From Phoronis australis (taxonomy: Eukaryota; Phoronida; Phoronidae), in assembly GCA_002633005.1 (NCBI GenBank), contig NMRA01000260.1, forward strand, positions 77,529-141,528: a DNA stretch of 64,000 nucleotides, written 5' to 3'. Below, piece after piece: positions 34,601 to 46,850 of this stretch (the stretch's first letter is position 1; each line of letters opens with the position of its first letter). The position numbers were made by a program, and so were the translations under genes. The notes under the pieces are model-generated. The model saw nothing but the letters and a program-made list of their open reading frames with translations. It had not been told where the DNA came from and did no database searches.

Positions 34601-36490
34601 CCCCGGCGATTTCCTGGTAAGGATTTCTTATCATCTCTAACCTAACAAGTCAACTCTTTGCGTGACTGCATACTTCTGAAATTAATCTAGTGATTTTCTA
34701 CTGCAACCCGTGCACGTAATTCGTATCTCCGTGCGCATTTTTGGTCTGAAAAAATCCACTGGCTTGCGCGTTCGCAAATGAATCCATTTTTGTTTCCGTC
34801 AAACGCTCCCAGTCTTGATAATGTACGAATTGCAACCTCTCATTAGTTTTATCAATTCCTCCTTAATAGGTCATAATGATGCTACTTAAATCCTCGTCTT
34901 CGTCTCAGAGCCACTCAGGGATAATTAGGTCAAGCTGAAGTAAACTTTGAACTGGATACATCAAGTTTGAGGTGACATCTTGTTTGTTTATGTTTTTACA
35001 CAGAGAGGTCGCTGCTAATCACACCTGATGACACCACAAATCAAACTCTGCTTGGTCTGTGATGTCTTCGGGTGTAACTCTCCTTGTTATAAAACCTATC
35101 GAAGTTGGAAACCAGCCGTAACATGAACCAAAACATTGGTTCCGCTGCACGTAGCTGTAAGAACAAAACACTCTTCTTTGAAGTGTATAATTAAACGATC
35201 TATCCTGAAATTCTGAATTAGATCTACTTATTTTTAACTCGGTCTCGGCCCTTCAAGAAAAAGGTCCCGAAGACCTGATTACAGTTTGCAGTAATCCGAG
35301 GAGCGCCGTTGTCTTTTTCTAACACAATATTTGAAAGAAGTCGAAAACTGTTTTGTAGATCGATATACGAAGGCTCTTTGCCAGTGGCAGTTGATGGTAT
35401 TCAACTGATGACGCAAAATGCAAAATGGGATAAGGTTGATAAATAGCAGTGACTTGAAATTCTGCTGTAGCCTGCGGACGACATTACTACCTTTGATTAA
35501 ACCATGTTATATTTGTACATTCTATATCGTGTTTCATGAGAAGTGACCTAAGGTTATGTATTATCGACAACTCTGTGTTTAGCCAAGTATCTGCAAGACT
35601 ATATATATCTATATATAATATTAACTCAGTATTTTTATAGCATTAAAAAGTCTTTAGAATTGGGTTTTTGGCGTTATACGAACCTGTCATTGACTGGGTC
35701 ACGTGATCATGTTTTAGCAAAATGAAAAGTATATTCATATCAAACCAAAGTTACCAATAACACAGCTAATTTCAAGTTATATAAATGTTCAACATAAAAC
35801 CTCAATCTGATACAGTTTTCTAAATTAACATTTCGTTTTCACTTGATGCAAGTTTTTATTTATTTTTCATAAAAATCATAAATGTCCTATTTTTGGTACC
35901 CCCTCGATTCCTAAAGACTTTAGGAGAACAGGGCGTAAAGCAAAGTATCTGAAAGTTTCATTCGAATCTAGTCAGCTCAGTACTTCCGAGACATGATATT
36001 CATGAACATTTTTCTATGGACCTACATATCCTTAAGACCGAACTCAGAAAGAAATTGGTCTTACGCTGCACACAAAAATTTCAAAAAGATAATCAAACCT
36101 CACCTGAGCAAAACTGCAAAGTCATTGAGAATATACACACGCTAGTTCTACGAATTATTTCTTGATTGTGATGGCTGCGCTCTTAAAAGACATCGCCAAA
36201 CCTGTATTCGTATTGAAGTGACATGAGCAAAAATTAATTTTTAGCCTATGAAGTGGGCTCCTCTATTTTACTGTAAAAGCCCCTCTTTTTGGCCGCCTTC
36301 AGGCGGGCCTCCTATATTGATATAGGAGTCTTACTTTTGGAGCTCGAAAATGTATTTCTCGCCTATGTCATTTTAATAAAAGTAAGTCATCAAATAATAG
36401 ACATTCGTGCAAAAGCAGGTCAAGTTAAATAATTCATAACTGAGGTTTAGAGAACAGTGGATGAAGTGCATTAATCTGAAAATATCGTAG
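31602..36490. other. Intergenic, upstream of the lectin-like gene
   Basis: No gene is recognised. The ORFs are short, without splice context or known motifs. A short plus-strand string near 33026-33070 (FVFVDFRKVFHSL) faintly resembles a LINE reverse transcriptase block but is too short to call. AT microsatellite occurs near 35601-35625. Confidence 0.5.
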
Positions 36491-36706
36491 GAATGCGATC
36501 AGATATTTCTGAGATGTGATATGTATGAATGCGATCAGATATTTCTGAGATGTGACATGTATGAATGCGATCAGATATTTCTGAGATGTGATATGTATGA
36601 ATGCGATCAGATATTTCTGAGATGTGATATGTATGAATGCGATCAGATATTTCTGAGATGTGATATGTATGAATGCGATCAGATATTTCTGAGATGTGAT
36701 ATGTAT
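36491..36706. repeat. 36-bp tandem repeat, 6 copies
   Basis: Six almost identical units start GAATGCGATCAGATATTTCT and end GAGATGTGATATGTAT. One unit has GACATG for GATATG. Because 36 is a multiple of three, both strands stay open across the array, producing two repetitive ORFs that I do not regard as genes. Confidence 0.92.
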
Positions 36707-39700
36707 GCCAAATTTTGACATTTTTCTAGGGTCGTACAAACCTCGAAACGAAAAACTTCCAGAACGACAGCTGAGTGCATGCATAACATACACGTTTAGT
36801 TCATAGTTGTGAAACGACACAGGGCTGTTCAAATCAAAAACTTCAATTAACGCTTAAAATGACCTAATCACAATGTACAAAATGTAACAGTAAATTTATC
36901 TACTTACCGTTTTGGTCAGCAGGATTCAATACCCATACAAGCGACGTGATGCTCTCTAACTTAAACAACTGTCACCATTGACTATGATAATAGGCCCTAT
37001 CGTAATTCTTGTCTGACCCGGCAGATTATTAATGATCACCAGATAAACTATTATTTGTCGTCGTGACAACAATGCATAGCGTGTACATGACATTTGCCGT
37101 ATATTAGTGTTCCTTTTGTTGACATATGATCTGCGCCATTTTGATTAAAACGGCTTTTTCCTACATCTTGTTTCCGCTACCCAACTGAGAAATTCTAAAC
37201 CTCACAAGAGCAATCACTTTGTTCATTAGGTGAGTCTGTTTGCATTGTAAACTAACCTGATGCAGAGCAAATAATTGTCAGTGATTGGTATGACTGAATA
37301 CATTAGTTGCAATAGGCAATCCATTCAATGAGCACGTAACTGTGTTATAAAAATGTTTGGTCAGTAGCATGAAGATCTTTGGATGCTCTAAAACGTATTT
37401 CACATGACGAGTATTATTAAAATAACGCGCCGGGGATTCTGCACACTCAGTGCCATCTAGCGATGAAAGAGATTGTTATAGTATTGTGGGTCTCTGTGTG
37501 GATCCAGTGAATGGTGCGTGTGAGCAAGGGTGTTCTATAGATTCACATGACATTGTTTGGCGACGTTCGTAGCTGTAACATAGCTTACCTATCAATGTTT
37601 TAAACGAAACAATTGCATTTCCTTTTCCAAACTCCTTTCGTCTGTATAGTTTCAGATAAATATTGACAATAGCACGTCTATCCAACTAAAAATAATTGCT
37701 GCATCCTTATGCGTCATTGTAGATCTTACGTCATCACTAACAAGATTAGATTTTCCATTTTCCGTTTAAAGTCCAACATTTCCGTTGAAAAAAGTCATTA
37801 AAGTGCTAATTATAAACTATTCACTATTTTTGAGTCCAGTGAATGTAAACATTTCTAATGACGTAAGTGACACTATAAATAACACTAAGATTAATCCCCA
37901 GCTCGTTTTTGTAAGTATTGTTACGCCACCGATTCTCTGAAAATGGAGCTCAAGTGAATTGTGAATCACTGGCCGACATCGAAACACGAATCAAACCGTA
38001 GGAAAGAGAAAGGGGAGATGGGTGAGGGGAGGAGAGAGAGAGAGAGGGAGAGANNNNNNNNNNNNNNNNNNNNNNNNNNNNNNNNNNNNNNNNNNNNNNN
38101 NNNNNNNNNNNNNNNNNNNNNNNNNNNNNNNNNNNNNNNNNNNNNNNNNNNNNNNNNNNNNNNNNNNNNNNNNNNNNNNNNNNNNNNNNNNNNNNNNNNN
38201 NNNNNNNNNNNNNNNNNNNNNNNNNNNNNNNNNNNNNNNNNNNNNNNNNNNNNNNNNNNNNNNNNNNNNNNNNNNNNNNNNNNNNNNNNNNNNNNNNNNN
38301 NNNNNNNNNNNNNNNNNNNNNNNNNNNNNNNNNNNNNNNNNNNNNNNNNNNNNNNNNNNNNNNNNNNNNNNNNNNNNNNNNNNNNNNNNNNNNNNNNNNN
38401 NNNNNNNNNNNNNNNNNNNNNNNNNNNNNNNNNNNNNNNNNNNNNNNNNNNNNNNNNNNNNNNNNNNNNNNNNNNNNNNNNNNNNNNNNNNNNNNNNNNN
38501 NNNNNNNNNNNNNNNNNNNNNNNNNNNNNNNNNNNNNNNNNNNNNNNNNNNNNNNNNNNNNNNNNNNNNNNNNNNNNNNNNNNNNNNNNNNNNNNNNNTT
38601 GGTTTTAGTCGTGCATCGGCAGGGAAGTGGTGTTTTTCGGGTGAAAAGTGCCGATTTTGCATTTTTTGCCCTTATTTTTCTTAGTCTAGCTTGGTTTTCA
38701 GTGGGAATGAAATGGTCAAAAATACAAGAAAGAATAAAGTTTCTGTGCTCATCTGCTGGACTTTTTATGTGAAATAATTGAAAACATGCCATTCTTTGCA
38801 TCCTGTTTTTGACAGAGTGAAGAAAAGGTTACAAATCGAGTGATGTGTGTTTTGCTAGGCAAAACCCAGTGAGAACTGTTCTGTGCCTCCTTACCAACAT
38901 TCATAGAGGCCATCAGCGATTCATGAGAACGCTTAATAGCCCATATACGCATTGCCTCTGACTTGAGTTAAGCAAGTCAATATACATTATGACTGCGATT
39001 ATGTTTAAATAATATGGCTCTTATGCAATCTAATTAAGCCTTTTACTTTAACTAGAAGCAAAAGATGAATAATGTACTACATGAATAATTATCATTTTCC
39101 ATATCTGGGAGGTGTAAAAAATTCTTTTAAATCTAAAAACGAAGTGTTACCAATATTCGAATCACAACAGAGTGTCACAATGAAACCTTTCATGTACTAA
39201 TTAACTTATTAATTAACTAATTAGTCAACAAATTAACTTGTACTTTTAATTAACAGAAGGAATAATAGTAACATTAAAAGGAAATGAACAAAAGTTCTAT
39301 AAATGACTGATTAATCCGGCAGTGACGTCTAAATCTATGGCAAAAACGCAAAGATGAAATGTTCGCAGCAACACCCAAAACGTCCCGATAGTGTTTTTTG
39401 TCGAACGGGAGACGTAACACCGAAAAGCGCCAGGCGGCCTTTTTTTGTTTTATTGGAAATTACGGGTGCCGCAAAAACCCTTGAAACGTTCGGTGTTTTC
39501 CTTTTGTCGAGCAGTAATGCTCAGAAATCGAATTAACATTATATCTGGGCAACAGGTAAACATTGTATAAATGAATTATAGAAACGGCACAAGCTTAGGG
39601 CAAGTCCTATTTTAAAGGACAAATAATTAAAACGCATTTTTATTACAATGAGGACAGTCACGTTTACTTACAAGTTTCCAAATTGTATTCTACTAAAAGC

Positions 39701-42340
39701 ATACCTGATTGCCAACAGGTGTCAAATAAAAAATAATTATCACTCTCGTTCCCATCCATATTGTTTACAATCTTTGTAGAGAAGTGAGGATTTAGGAGGT
39801 TGTTTCATGTTTTTAATCAAATTTGTTAAAAAGTTCCAGAGTACATTCCCAGCATATAGGCTTACCTAAGGTGATGGTTTCGCGCAAAAGGACAGTTGGA
39901 GTATTTTGATTAACAAAACATTGAATCAGTAGCAAAAGACCAATATAGCTTAATACCGAAGTTTGAATTTTTCTGAATTGATATCTGAGCCACATTACAA
40001 TTTAATAATAGAAATTTAGAGGTTACTTTCGTCGCGTAAGTCCGTAACACTCACACACCTTATATCGAGTTGTATGACAACAATTTCTTAAAAGATATCA
40101 TTAAAAAATACTATGTTTTACTTTATAGACATTACACTATATCATAAAAACGAAAAATGTAAGTTAATGCAACTAACAGAAAATTAATGTTAAAGAGATT
40201 TTTGTCTAACAGTCAAATTCTTTGCGTCCGTCCGTCACATTCCTTTAAAGACCATTTTCTCAGTCAGAAAAAAAGATAGGAAAAAAGTTATCACATACTT
40301 TGAAAGCTATCAAAGAGAACTAACATTTGATGTATTAATTATATTCATAGGATGAATTTTTTTTCAACTGATCAAAATGTCCTCTTGTAACACGTCCGTC
40401 ACAAATGGAATTGCCCAGATGAGAAGTAAAGGCCCAGGTGTGTTACCAACTGCCAAATTTCAAATCAGGCGTGCTTAAATGAGTGATTACACCACATTAC
40501 ATACATATTTAGTCAGAGAAGGACTTGAACTTTTATCTAGTTGTATTTTGCGTGTTACTTAAGTTGCTTACATCACTGGAAATGGGAACACCCCACAATT
40601 CCGAAGGTTCACTCCTCTGCAGCCGGGTTCACTATTCCGAAGGCTCACTACTCCGAAAACACCCGTTCCAACCGTAACACCATTCAAGAGTCTATTAAAT
40701 GCAAGCAGTTACAATACATTATACACCGTAGCACTCTTCAACGGGCTCTACATGCGTGTTACAGTGTGCACAATGAGACGGATTTTTCTTTGAGCAACGA
40801 GAACAAGTGTGAAGTCGCGAGACCTAAGAGTTCTGGTATGGCGGTACTTTCATCTGAGGCTGCCATTTTGTAAATTCGGCGCGAAATGCAGATTGTCGCT
40901 AGTCTCGAAGTTGAATATATGCTAAAATCTTGGCAACAAGTGTAAACATCGACTTTGATCCTGGAGCGCACCTGCTGTTTTGCTTCTTGGTCGATTTTAA
41001 GGCATTCAAGACACACCGCACCACTTTTGGGAGCTCTCTCGCTGCTATATAGCCTAACTAGGTATGAACATTCACTTCTAGACTCTCTTGTTACCTTGTT
41101 GTAGCCTCCACGCCGATGAATAACAAAAAGTCTCGGATCCTCAAATCGTCTGCACGAGCCTGTCATCAAACATCATTCAGGCGAAGTCGGATACGGACCG
41201 ATGATTACGTAAAGCAAGTTCAAAATTATTACCAACTTAACTATCATTGTAGTTAGTAGTGCCAGTACCTGCATCAACTTTGTTGTCCATCTATATCCCA
41301 CCTTTAACGGATATGCTGGGGCAGGACTTTTTCTGCGGGGGGAGGGGATCGATCGATAAATGCGCCTCTATTAAATATACTTTTTCAACTTCATTTTACT
41401 AAAAAAATTCATGAAACGGATTTATTTCAACCGAAACTTAAGCACAAATATAATGCTTATTCAACAAAACTACAAATATTTTCAAATTTATCTGATTTTA
41501 ATATGACTTGTTTACTTCAATTTTTATTGTGGCACACCACCATTTAAAATGGCCGCCGCTGACACATTAATTACAGGTACTCACTCAACTGCCGTCATGT
41601 GCAATGAGGTTTCCGCTGAAATCTCCGCAACTTTTAAAAGAATAAAAAATAAAAGGCAAACACTAACAGGACTGAATATTACGAAATGTTTATATTTCAG
41701 TGATATCTTCCGACTGACGAAACTTTTCCGGTGTTCTGGATTCGTGAATGCGAAGAAAAGAGTATCTTTAAAAATACAAAGCGTTTTTTCAAACAATAAC
41801 ATTTTGCTTAAACGTTTTTCATAAAAGCCGCACACGTGCCTACGGTTCATTTACGGGAACATGGAGGTTTCCCTTGGATACTGCACGTCTTACGTTGGAT
41901 GTCTTTTCTAAGTACTAAGCAAGCGCAACGATGCTTACAGTTAACTCGCCTTCAACACAAAAAACTTTTGATGTAGACTATTTACCGTTACGAAATTGAT
42001 TTTAATCTTTTCCTTAGTCAATTTAGACTCGAATTCAGGAATTTCAAATATCTGGAAATTCGCCATGATGCTTGAGACCTTGGAGCGGCAGAACAAATTT
42101 TTTACTTAAATCTTAAGTGACTTTTTATAAAACTTCCCTTGATTATTTTTAACCAGTTTAGCTCTTGCAGCTGGAACCTGAATGTTTTGAAGCTTTCGAG
42201 AGACACAATTTGCTTGTTACCGAAACTTTATAAAAATCGCATTTCTCCATAATTTTAAATATTGAACTTGACCAATTGCAAGAGTTCTGATGTTTAAGGT
42301 CCCATAAAAAGACTTTTTTGGCAATTCTGTTTTCATCCAT
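36707..42340. other. Intergenic, repeat-poor with assembly gap
   Basis: No gene is recognised. The region includes the N gap, a GA-rich flank at 38027-38053, an AT-rich TTAATTAA cluster (39197-39255), and repeats of ATTCCGAAGG / CTACTCCGAA at 40600-40660. Confidence 0.5.
38054..38598. other. Assembly gap (545 Ns)
   Basis: The run of N is preceded by an AG-rich microsatellite, which probably broke the assembly. ORFs spanning the gap are artefacts. A further single N is at 58334. Confidence 0.99.
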
Positions 42341-42349
42341 TAGAACTTA

Positions 42350-44210
42350 ACGATTCCAAAGCCGTAGAATATTTTCATGTTGTTTGTAGTGTAAATTTAG
42401 CCATCCCTAGTCGCCATAAAGTACTGCACTGGTAGCATTTATGGACTCTTAAAAATGTAGATAGTGCTCTCGTTCTGATCATTTCGCATTTGGAGTACTG
42501 AGAGTACATTTACTGTAACCGTTGGAACTCGTGTTACCAATATGTTTGTACTTGCTCACCTGAGCTCTCAACACACTGAACGCGGTGTCTGCCAGTCAGC
42601 TGTCAAACTGAAATCCATAAACTCATTCAGAGTTACACCCAGATACTTACAGCATTCTCTTAAATTCACGATGTGATCACACAAAATGAATTCAAAACTC
42701 GTTTTTAAATGTCTCCTCATGCGAAAATGAACCGCGACAGTTTTGGACATTTGCCACCTTGCCCACAAATTGCTCAATACGTTCAGTAAATCCTGTATAT
42801 AGGTCTCAATGCCAGAAAATAATCTGAATGTCACGTGCATACAAGAGACAGGATGAAATGCAATCATCAAAATTGATACCTTTGCTATAACTGTGCAAAT
42901 CATTAATTGAATCATTTCCGAAAATTAAAAACAATGTAGGCGACAATGGATCCCCCTGCCTGAACCCTCTTTGTACTGGGAACCAGTTGGTATAACTTGA
43001 CTTACCTAGTTGTACACAGGCTTCCGTCTGCGCATACAGCGATTTTACTGAGTGATAGAATTTTCCAACCACTCCTAAATCAATTATTTTTTTTCAATAA
43101 AAAGTTTCTATCCAAATTGTCAAAAGCTCGTTCCATATCGACGAATATCGTAAACGTCTGTCTATTACAAGCTATTCTGTTTCTTACAAAAGACGTGAGT
43201 GTAAACACGTGGTCAAGACAAGACCGCCCTTGTCGAAAACTATTTTGTTCTTCAGCCTGCGTTCGACATTCATAAACTCGGTTAATCTCCTGTTTAATAC
43301 ATTACAATACACTTTACTTACGGTAGAGAGCAGATTTATGCCTCTATAGTTGGAAGGTAAATTCAAATCTCTATCTGATCCTTTCGGTATTGTTGCGATA
43401 ATCGCTTTATACCACAATTATGGAGTAAATCCGGTGTCAAAGAACTTCTGAAGGAGCAAGACCAGAATGTCAATCATCTCAGAGGATCTCAGCGCTTCGT
43501 ATGGGATCCCGTCTATACCAGCGGCTTTACCCGATTTTAATTTGTGAATAACAAAATAGACTTCAAAAAACGAAAAACTTTTTTCCAGTACATCTTTAAC
43601 ATGACCCGGAAGTTCAGAATATTGCATTGCATTCTCCAAATCCTCTACGTTTTAATTTTCAGCCATTGGAAGTATAGCAAACAAATCTCCAAAATTGGCC
43701 TCCCATCTTTCTGAGGGAATAGTATTTTCATGTCTCTTTTTGAGTTATGGCCCTAAGTTTTTGAGTTCCTTCCAAAAAACATTGGGGTCATTTTCACACG
43801 ATTCATCAATAAGTGTTAATTTCTTTTTCAAATACTGACTTTTTAAAAACCTGAATCTTTTGTCAAAGTAAAACTTGTATTCATATAGTCGCTCCCTTCG
43901 TCGTTTAGTATTATTTCATAGAGAAATACTTTTTCTTTTTTGACCACGTTTTTCCAAAGTTGCGTTAATTCATCATTCCAAAAGGGCTTGTTTGCTTTAA
44001 ATCTTTTTCAGATTTTTATTACAACTTTGAGTACATCTTAAATGCAATTCCATTTCTGTTTTCATTATTTCGCAGAAGGAGTTACAAATCTCATAAACTT
44101 CACATTGTCTTCGACATTCATTTTCTAATATTAAAAGCAACTCTCCAATCGCACTCTTAAAAATCTCATTATCCATAAATTCACTAGGCATAGTATTTAA
44201 TTTGTACATG
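42350..44210 (-). pseudogene. Decayed 5'-truncated LINE (non-LTR) reverse transcriptase
   Basis: Read on the minus strand from 44210 down, successive frames give KPFWNDELTQLWKNVVKKEK, KLKSGKAAGIDGIPYEAL, ATIPKGSDRDLNLPSNYRGI and NLLSTVSKVYCNVLNRRL, then GFRQGDPLSPTLFLIF, LLYARDIQII (the YADD box with D changed to R) and CKYLGVTLNEFMDFSL. These are the ordered blocks of a LINE reverse transcriptase. Several stops and frameshifts and the lost catalytic Asp show it is dead. The endonuclease part is missing at the 5' side. Confidence 0.85.
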
Positions 44211-44378
44211 CATATGTACATGTATATGTAGACATACATGTACATGTATGTGTGAACATACATGTACATGTATGTGTAGACATACATGTACATGTATATG
44301 TAGACATACATGTACATGTATATATAGACATACATGTACATGTACATGTACATATACAAGTATATGTATATACAAGTA
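44208..44378. repeat. 24-bp palindromic tandem repeat (TACATGTACATGTA)
   Basis: Units of 24 bases such as TAGACATACATGTACATGTA repeat about five times, grading into (TACATG)n and (GTATAT)n. The core TACATGTACATGTA is self-complementary. The array abuts the 5'-truncation point of the LINE at 44210. Confidence 0.85.
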
Positions 44379-45846
44379 TATGTATTAAAGTTCCTAACTA
44401 AAATGAGTAAAAAGGGAGTTTTGACTAATTAGACATGACTCTGAAAGTGTCAAAAATCGAAAAAAAAAGTTTTTATGTAGTTCATTTTTTTAATTTTCAA
44501 AAAATCCAATTTTACCTCGTATTTTTTTTTCAAAATGCACAGGGACCATCATCAACTGTTTCCTTACGCAATATTTTACTTATCCATACCAATTGACACA
44601 ATATTTTTCTGACATTTGATTGGTTGTTCGGATCATTTTGCACTGGCACCTGGTGGCTAACAAATTAGTTGAGGTTATATTTTTTCCAACTTTTAAATTA
44701 AAATTCTAACTAAACATGCAAGTGTATTCTTGGGAACTTTTTTGAAATTGACTTTTAAGCATCTGTAGATGGGTTTAATGCAAAGTTCCCGTTGCCCCCA
44801 GAAAGTGGCCACGGAGGTGAAAGATAGGAGAGCTGGGACTATGGCCTAAAATGTCAATTTCTGCGACATGTTGTTTGTCAATTTTGGCCTAGCGGACTCG
44901 TGGATAAGGCGCTCCCGCCACCTGGTGACTGTTTTACAACTATCATTTCCAAGGAAAGAAATCCTCTGTTTAATATTTCCCTGCTTTTGTCATTAATAGC
45001 AACATCAAAAGTGTGAGTAAACTTTTTGTTGAAAATGTTTCGTAGCATAACCCTATCACATATGGGCGGGTTTTTTATTTATTTTACTTAGAGGTCCAAA
45101 AATGACAACGGGGTATGGTACCATGTACCGCCTGCCGCCTGCATTGCAGGACTGTAAGCCAAGGTCGTAAGGTTGAAAAAGGTGCGTTTTTGGCCGTCTG
45201 AATTTGGTGGGCTGCTTGATCAAAAACCGAGATGTGGATTACGTAAGTAAATAATGGGATGACGTCACAATTATGACTAATGGATAAAAATGTCGTCGTA
45301 AACATGATATTCGATAGATATGGAGATGTTGTTTCTTGCATACCTCTCAACGTGGAATAGTCGGCAGCGATAGAACAAACATTGCAGATACTGTTAAACG
45401 CAGCTGAAGATTTGCTAAAAAAGAAACAATGGACACAAAAAAGCGTTTTGCTGCTTCATCACCAACTGTTTTCAGCTGTCATTTGCAAGAAAGTGAACAC
45501 TACAATGAACCATCCAGGCTTTATCCATGCACAGCAACTTCAGAACTGTGAGTAAACCAGAAGGTTAAAGCTCGTAGAAAAATTCTCTGGCACAACAGCC
45601 AGTAGGCCGGAGTGAGAGCCTTCCTTCTCTGTATGTCTTCGGGAAGTATAATGATCGTGGCTGCTGTGCAACCGTAGACTATAGATAACGAGTATCTATG
45701 GTGGCATCGTTTGACAAATCGAACACCTCAAAGCATAGAACTCTACCCCTGGAATGCCAACTCCGGCACGTGAGCAATGTATTCTATATTACAGCTTGAG
45801 GCTAGCCGCGAGAGTTTGCTCTGACTTTCCGGCAATCTGCCGACCT

Positions 45847-45876
45847 TACCCTAACCCTAACCCTAACCCTAACCCT
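45847..45876 (-). repeat. Short interstitial telomeric repeat (CCCTAA)n
   Basis: Four to five perfect CCCTAA units lie in unique sequence, in the opposite orientation to the tract at the start of the window. Confidence 0.9.
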
Positions 45877-46013
45877 GAACATTAGCTTAATCTATTTGTG
45901 CACAGTGTGTCCCTCATCTGAAACAAATAAGGCTACCTGGCCTATTGTTCGCTGTGACAAAGGTTCTTTGTACAGTGGTCTGATGAGAGCGATTTGGAGG
46001 TTATCCTGGCGTG

Positions 46014-46153
46014 CGTTCAGTAACGCTAGGACCTACGCTAGGACCTAGCTAAAATCTAGCTAAAGTCACGTGTTCTCACTTAAAATACACGGCAGTATCT
46101 CACGTAATCTCGCGAAGTGTTGCTTTTTAGAGAGGTCCTAGCGTTACTGAACG
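46014..46153. mobile_element. 140-bp MITE with exact 21-bp terminal inverted repeats
   Basis: The left end 46014-46034 (CGTTCAGTAACGCTAGGACC then T) and right end 46133-46153 are exact reverse complements. Part of the left TIR (ACGCTAGGACCT) is repeated directly inside. No ORF and no clear target duplication were seen. The exactness suggests a recent insertion. The superfamily is not identified. Confidence 0.85.
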
Positions 46154-46774
46154 GGAGGCCGGTTTCTTTTGTCAGCTGCCATTCAAGTGTGCTGAGCAGT
46201 GGTGAAGGGAAAAGAATAAAGGGCTGCTTTGCCCTTACATTGTTTCATAAAATTGAAAGCGAAGAGGCCCAGAGTATACAACGATTAAAAAATCAAGAAA
46301 ACCTATTTTAAAAAATCCTGATGTCAGTGTTAGTACCCTGCTTAAACCCATACGCCATTTATACTCCAACGATAGGTTTTTCAGAAAATATTTTTAAGTG
46401 TTTTGCATCTAGGAGCACGGTACGCCTACGTGACAAAATTCCACACCATTCCATTTTCGTTTGAAAACGCAACCTTTTCAGTGCATCTGCTTATGCGATC
46501 GTGACGTCAGCGTTTTCACTGACGAATACCTCAGAGACACAACGTGGAGATCGAAAATTTCTGTGGTAAACCGTTCTTTATTTTCTGGGGTTTACGGTGA
46601 AATCGTCAACCATTAAAAACACCTCTTCAGTCGTCTGGCGGCACTAATATAATATGGGAACTCGAAATTCTCCAGGCCAGCGTGATTTACTGGTTCTACC
46701 CCGGCATTACAGGTGCCTGCGCTCAAAAATCTCACGGCTGGTGTGATCACGTGCTTCTCTAGTAACATACTGAG

Positions 46775-46850
46775 ATATCGCTCGAAGTCTTCTGTGACCT
46801 TGAGTGTCCGCGAGGTTCTCGCGTCTACGGAACTCACGCCTGCTTAAGTT
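46775..46850 (+). repeat. Dispersed ~55-bp unit, copy A
   Basis: It contains GAAGTCTTCTGTGACCTTGA, then GTCCGCGAGGTTCTCGCGTC and TACGGAAC. Related copies are at 50690-50745, 51168-51220 and, as an inverted pair, 62150-62290. Non-coding or decayed. Confidence 0.5.

Noticed and set aside
36434-36832. 132-codon minus-strand ORF and its 65-codon plus-strand partner
   Set aside because: Both are read through the 36-bp tandem repeat and exist only because the unit length is a multiple of three.
37950-38801. ORFs of up to 283 codons
   Set aside because: They span the N gap and are mostly unknown residues.
44888-44935. tRNA-like string GGCCTAGCGGACTCGTGGAT
   Set aside because: It has only a 5'-half resemblance and no B box, so it was not called as a tRNA or SINE.
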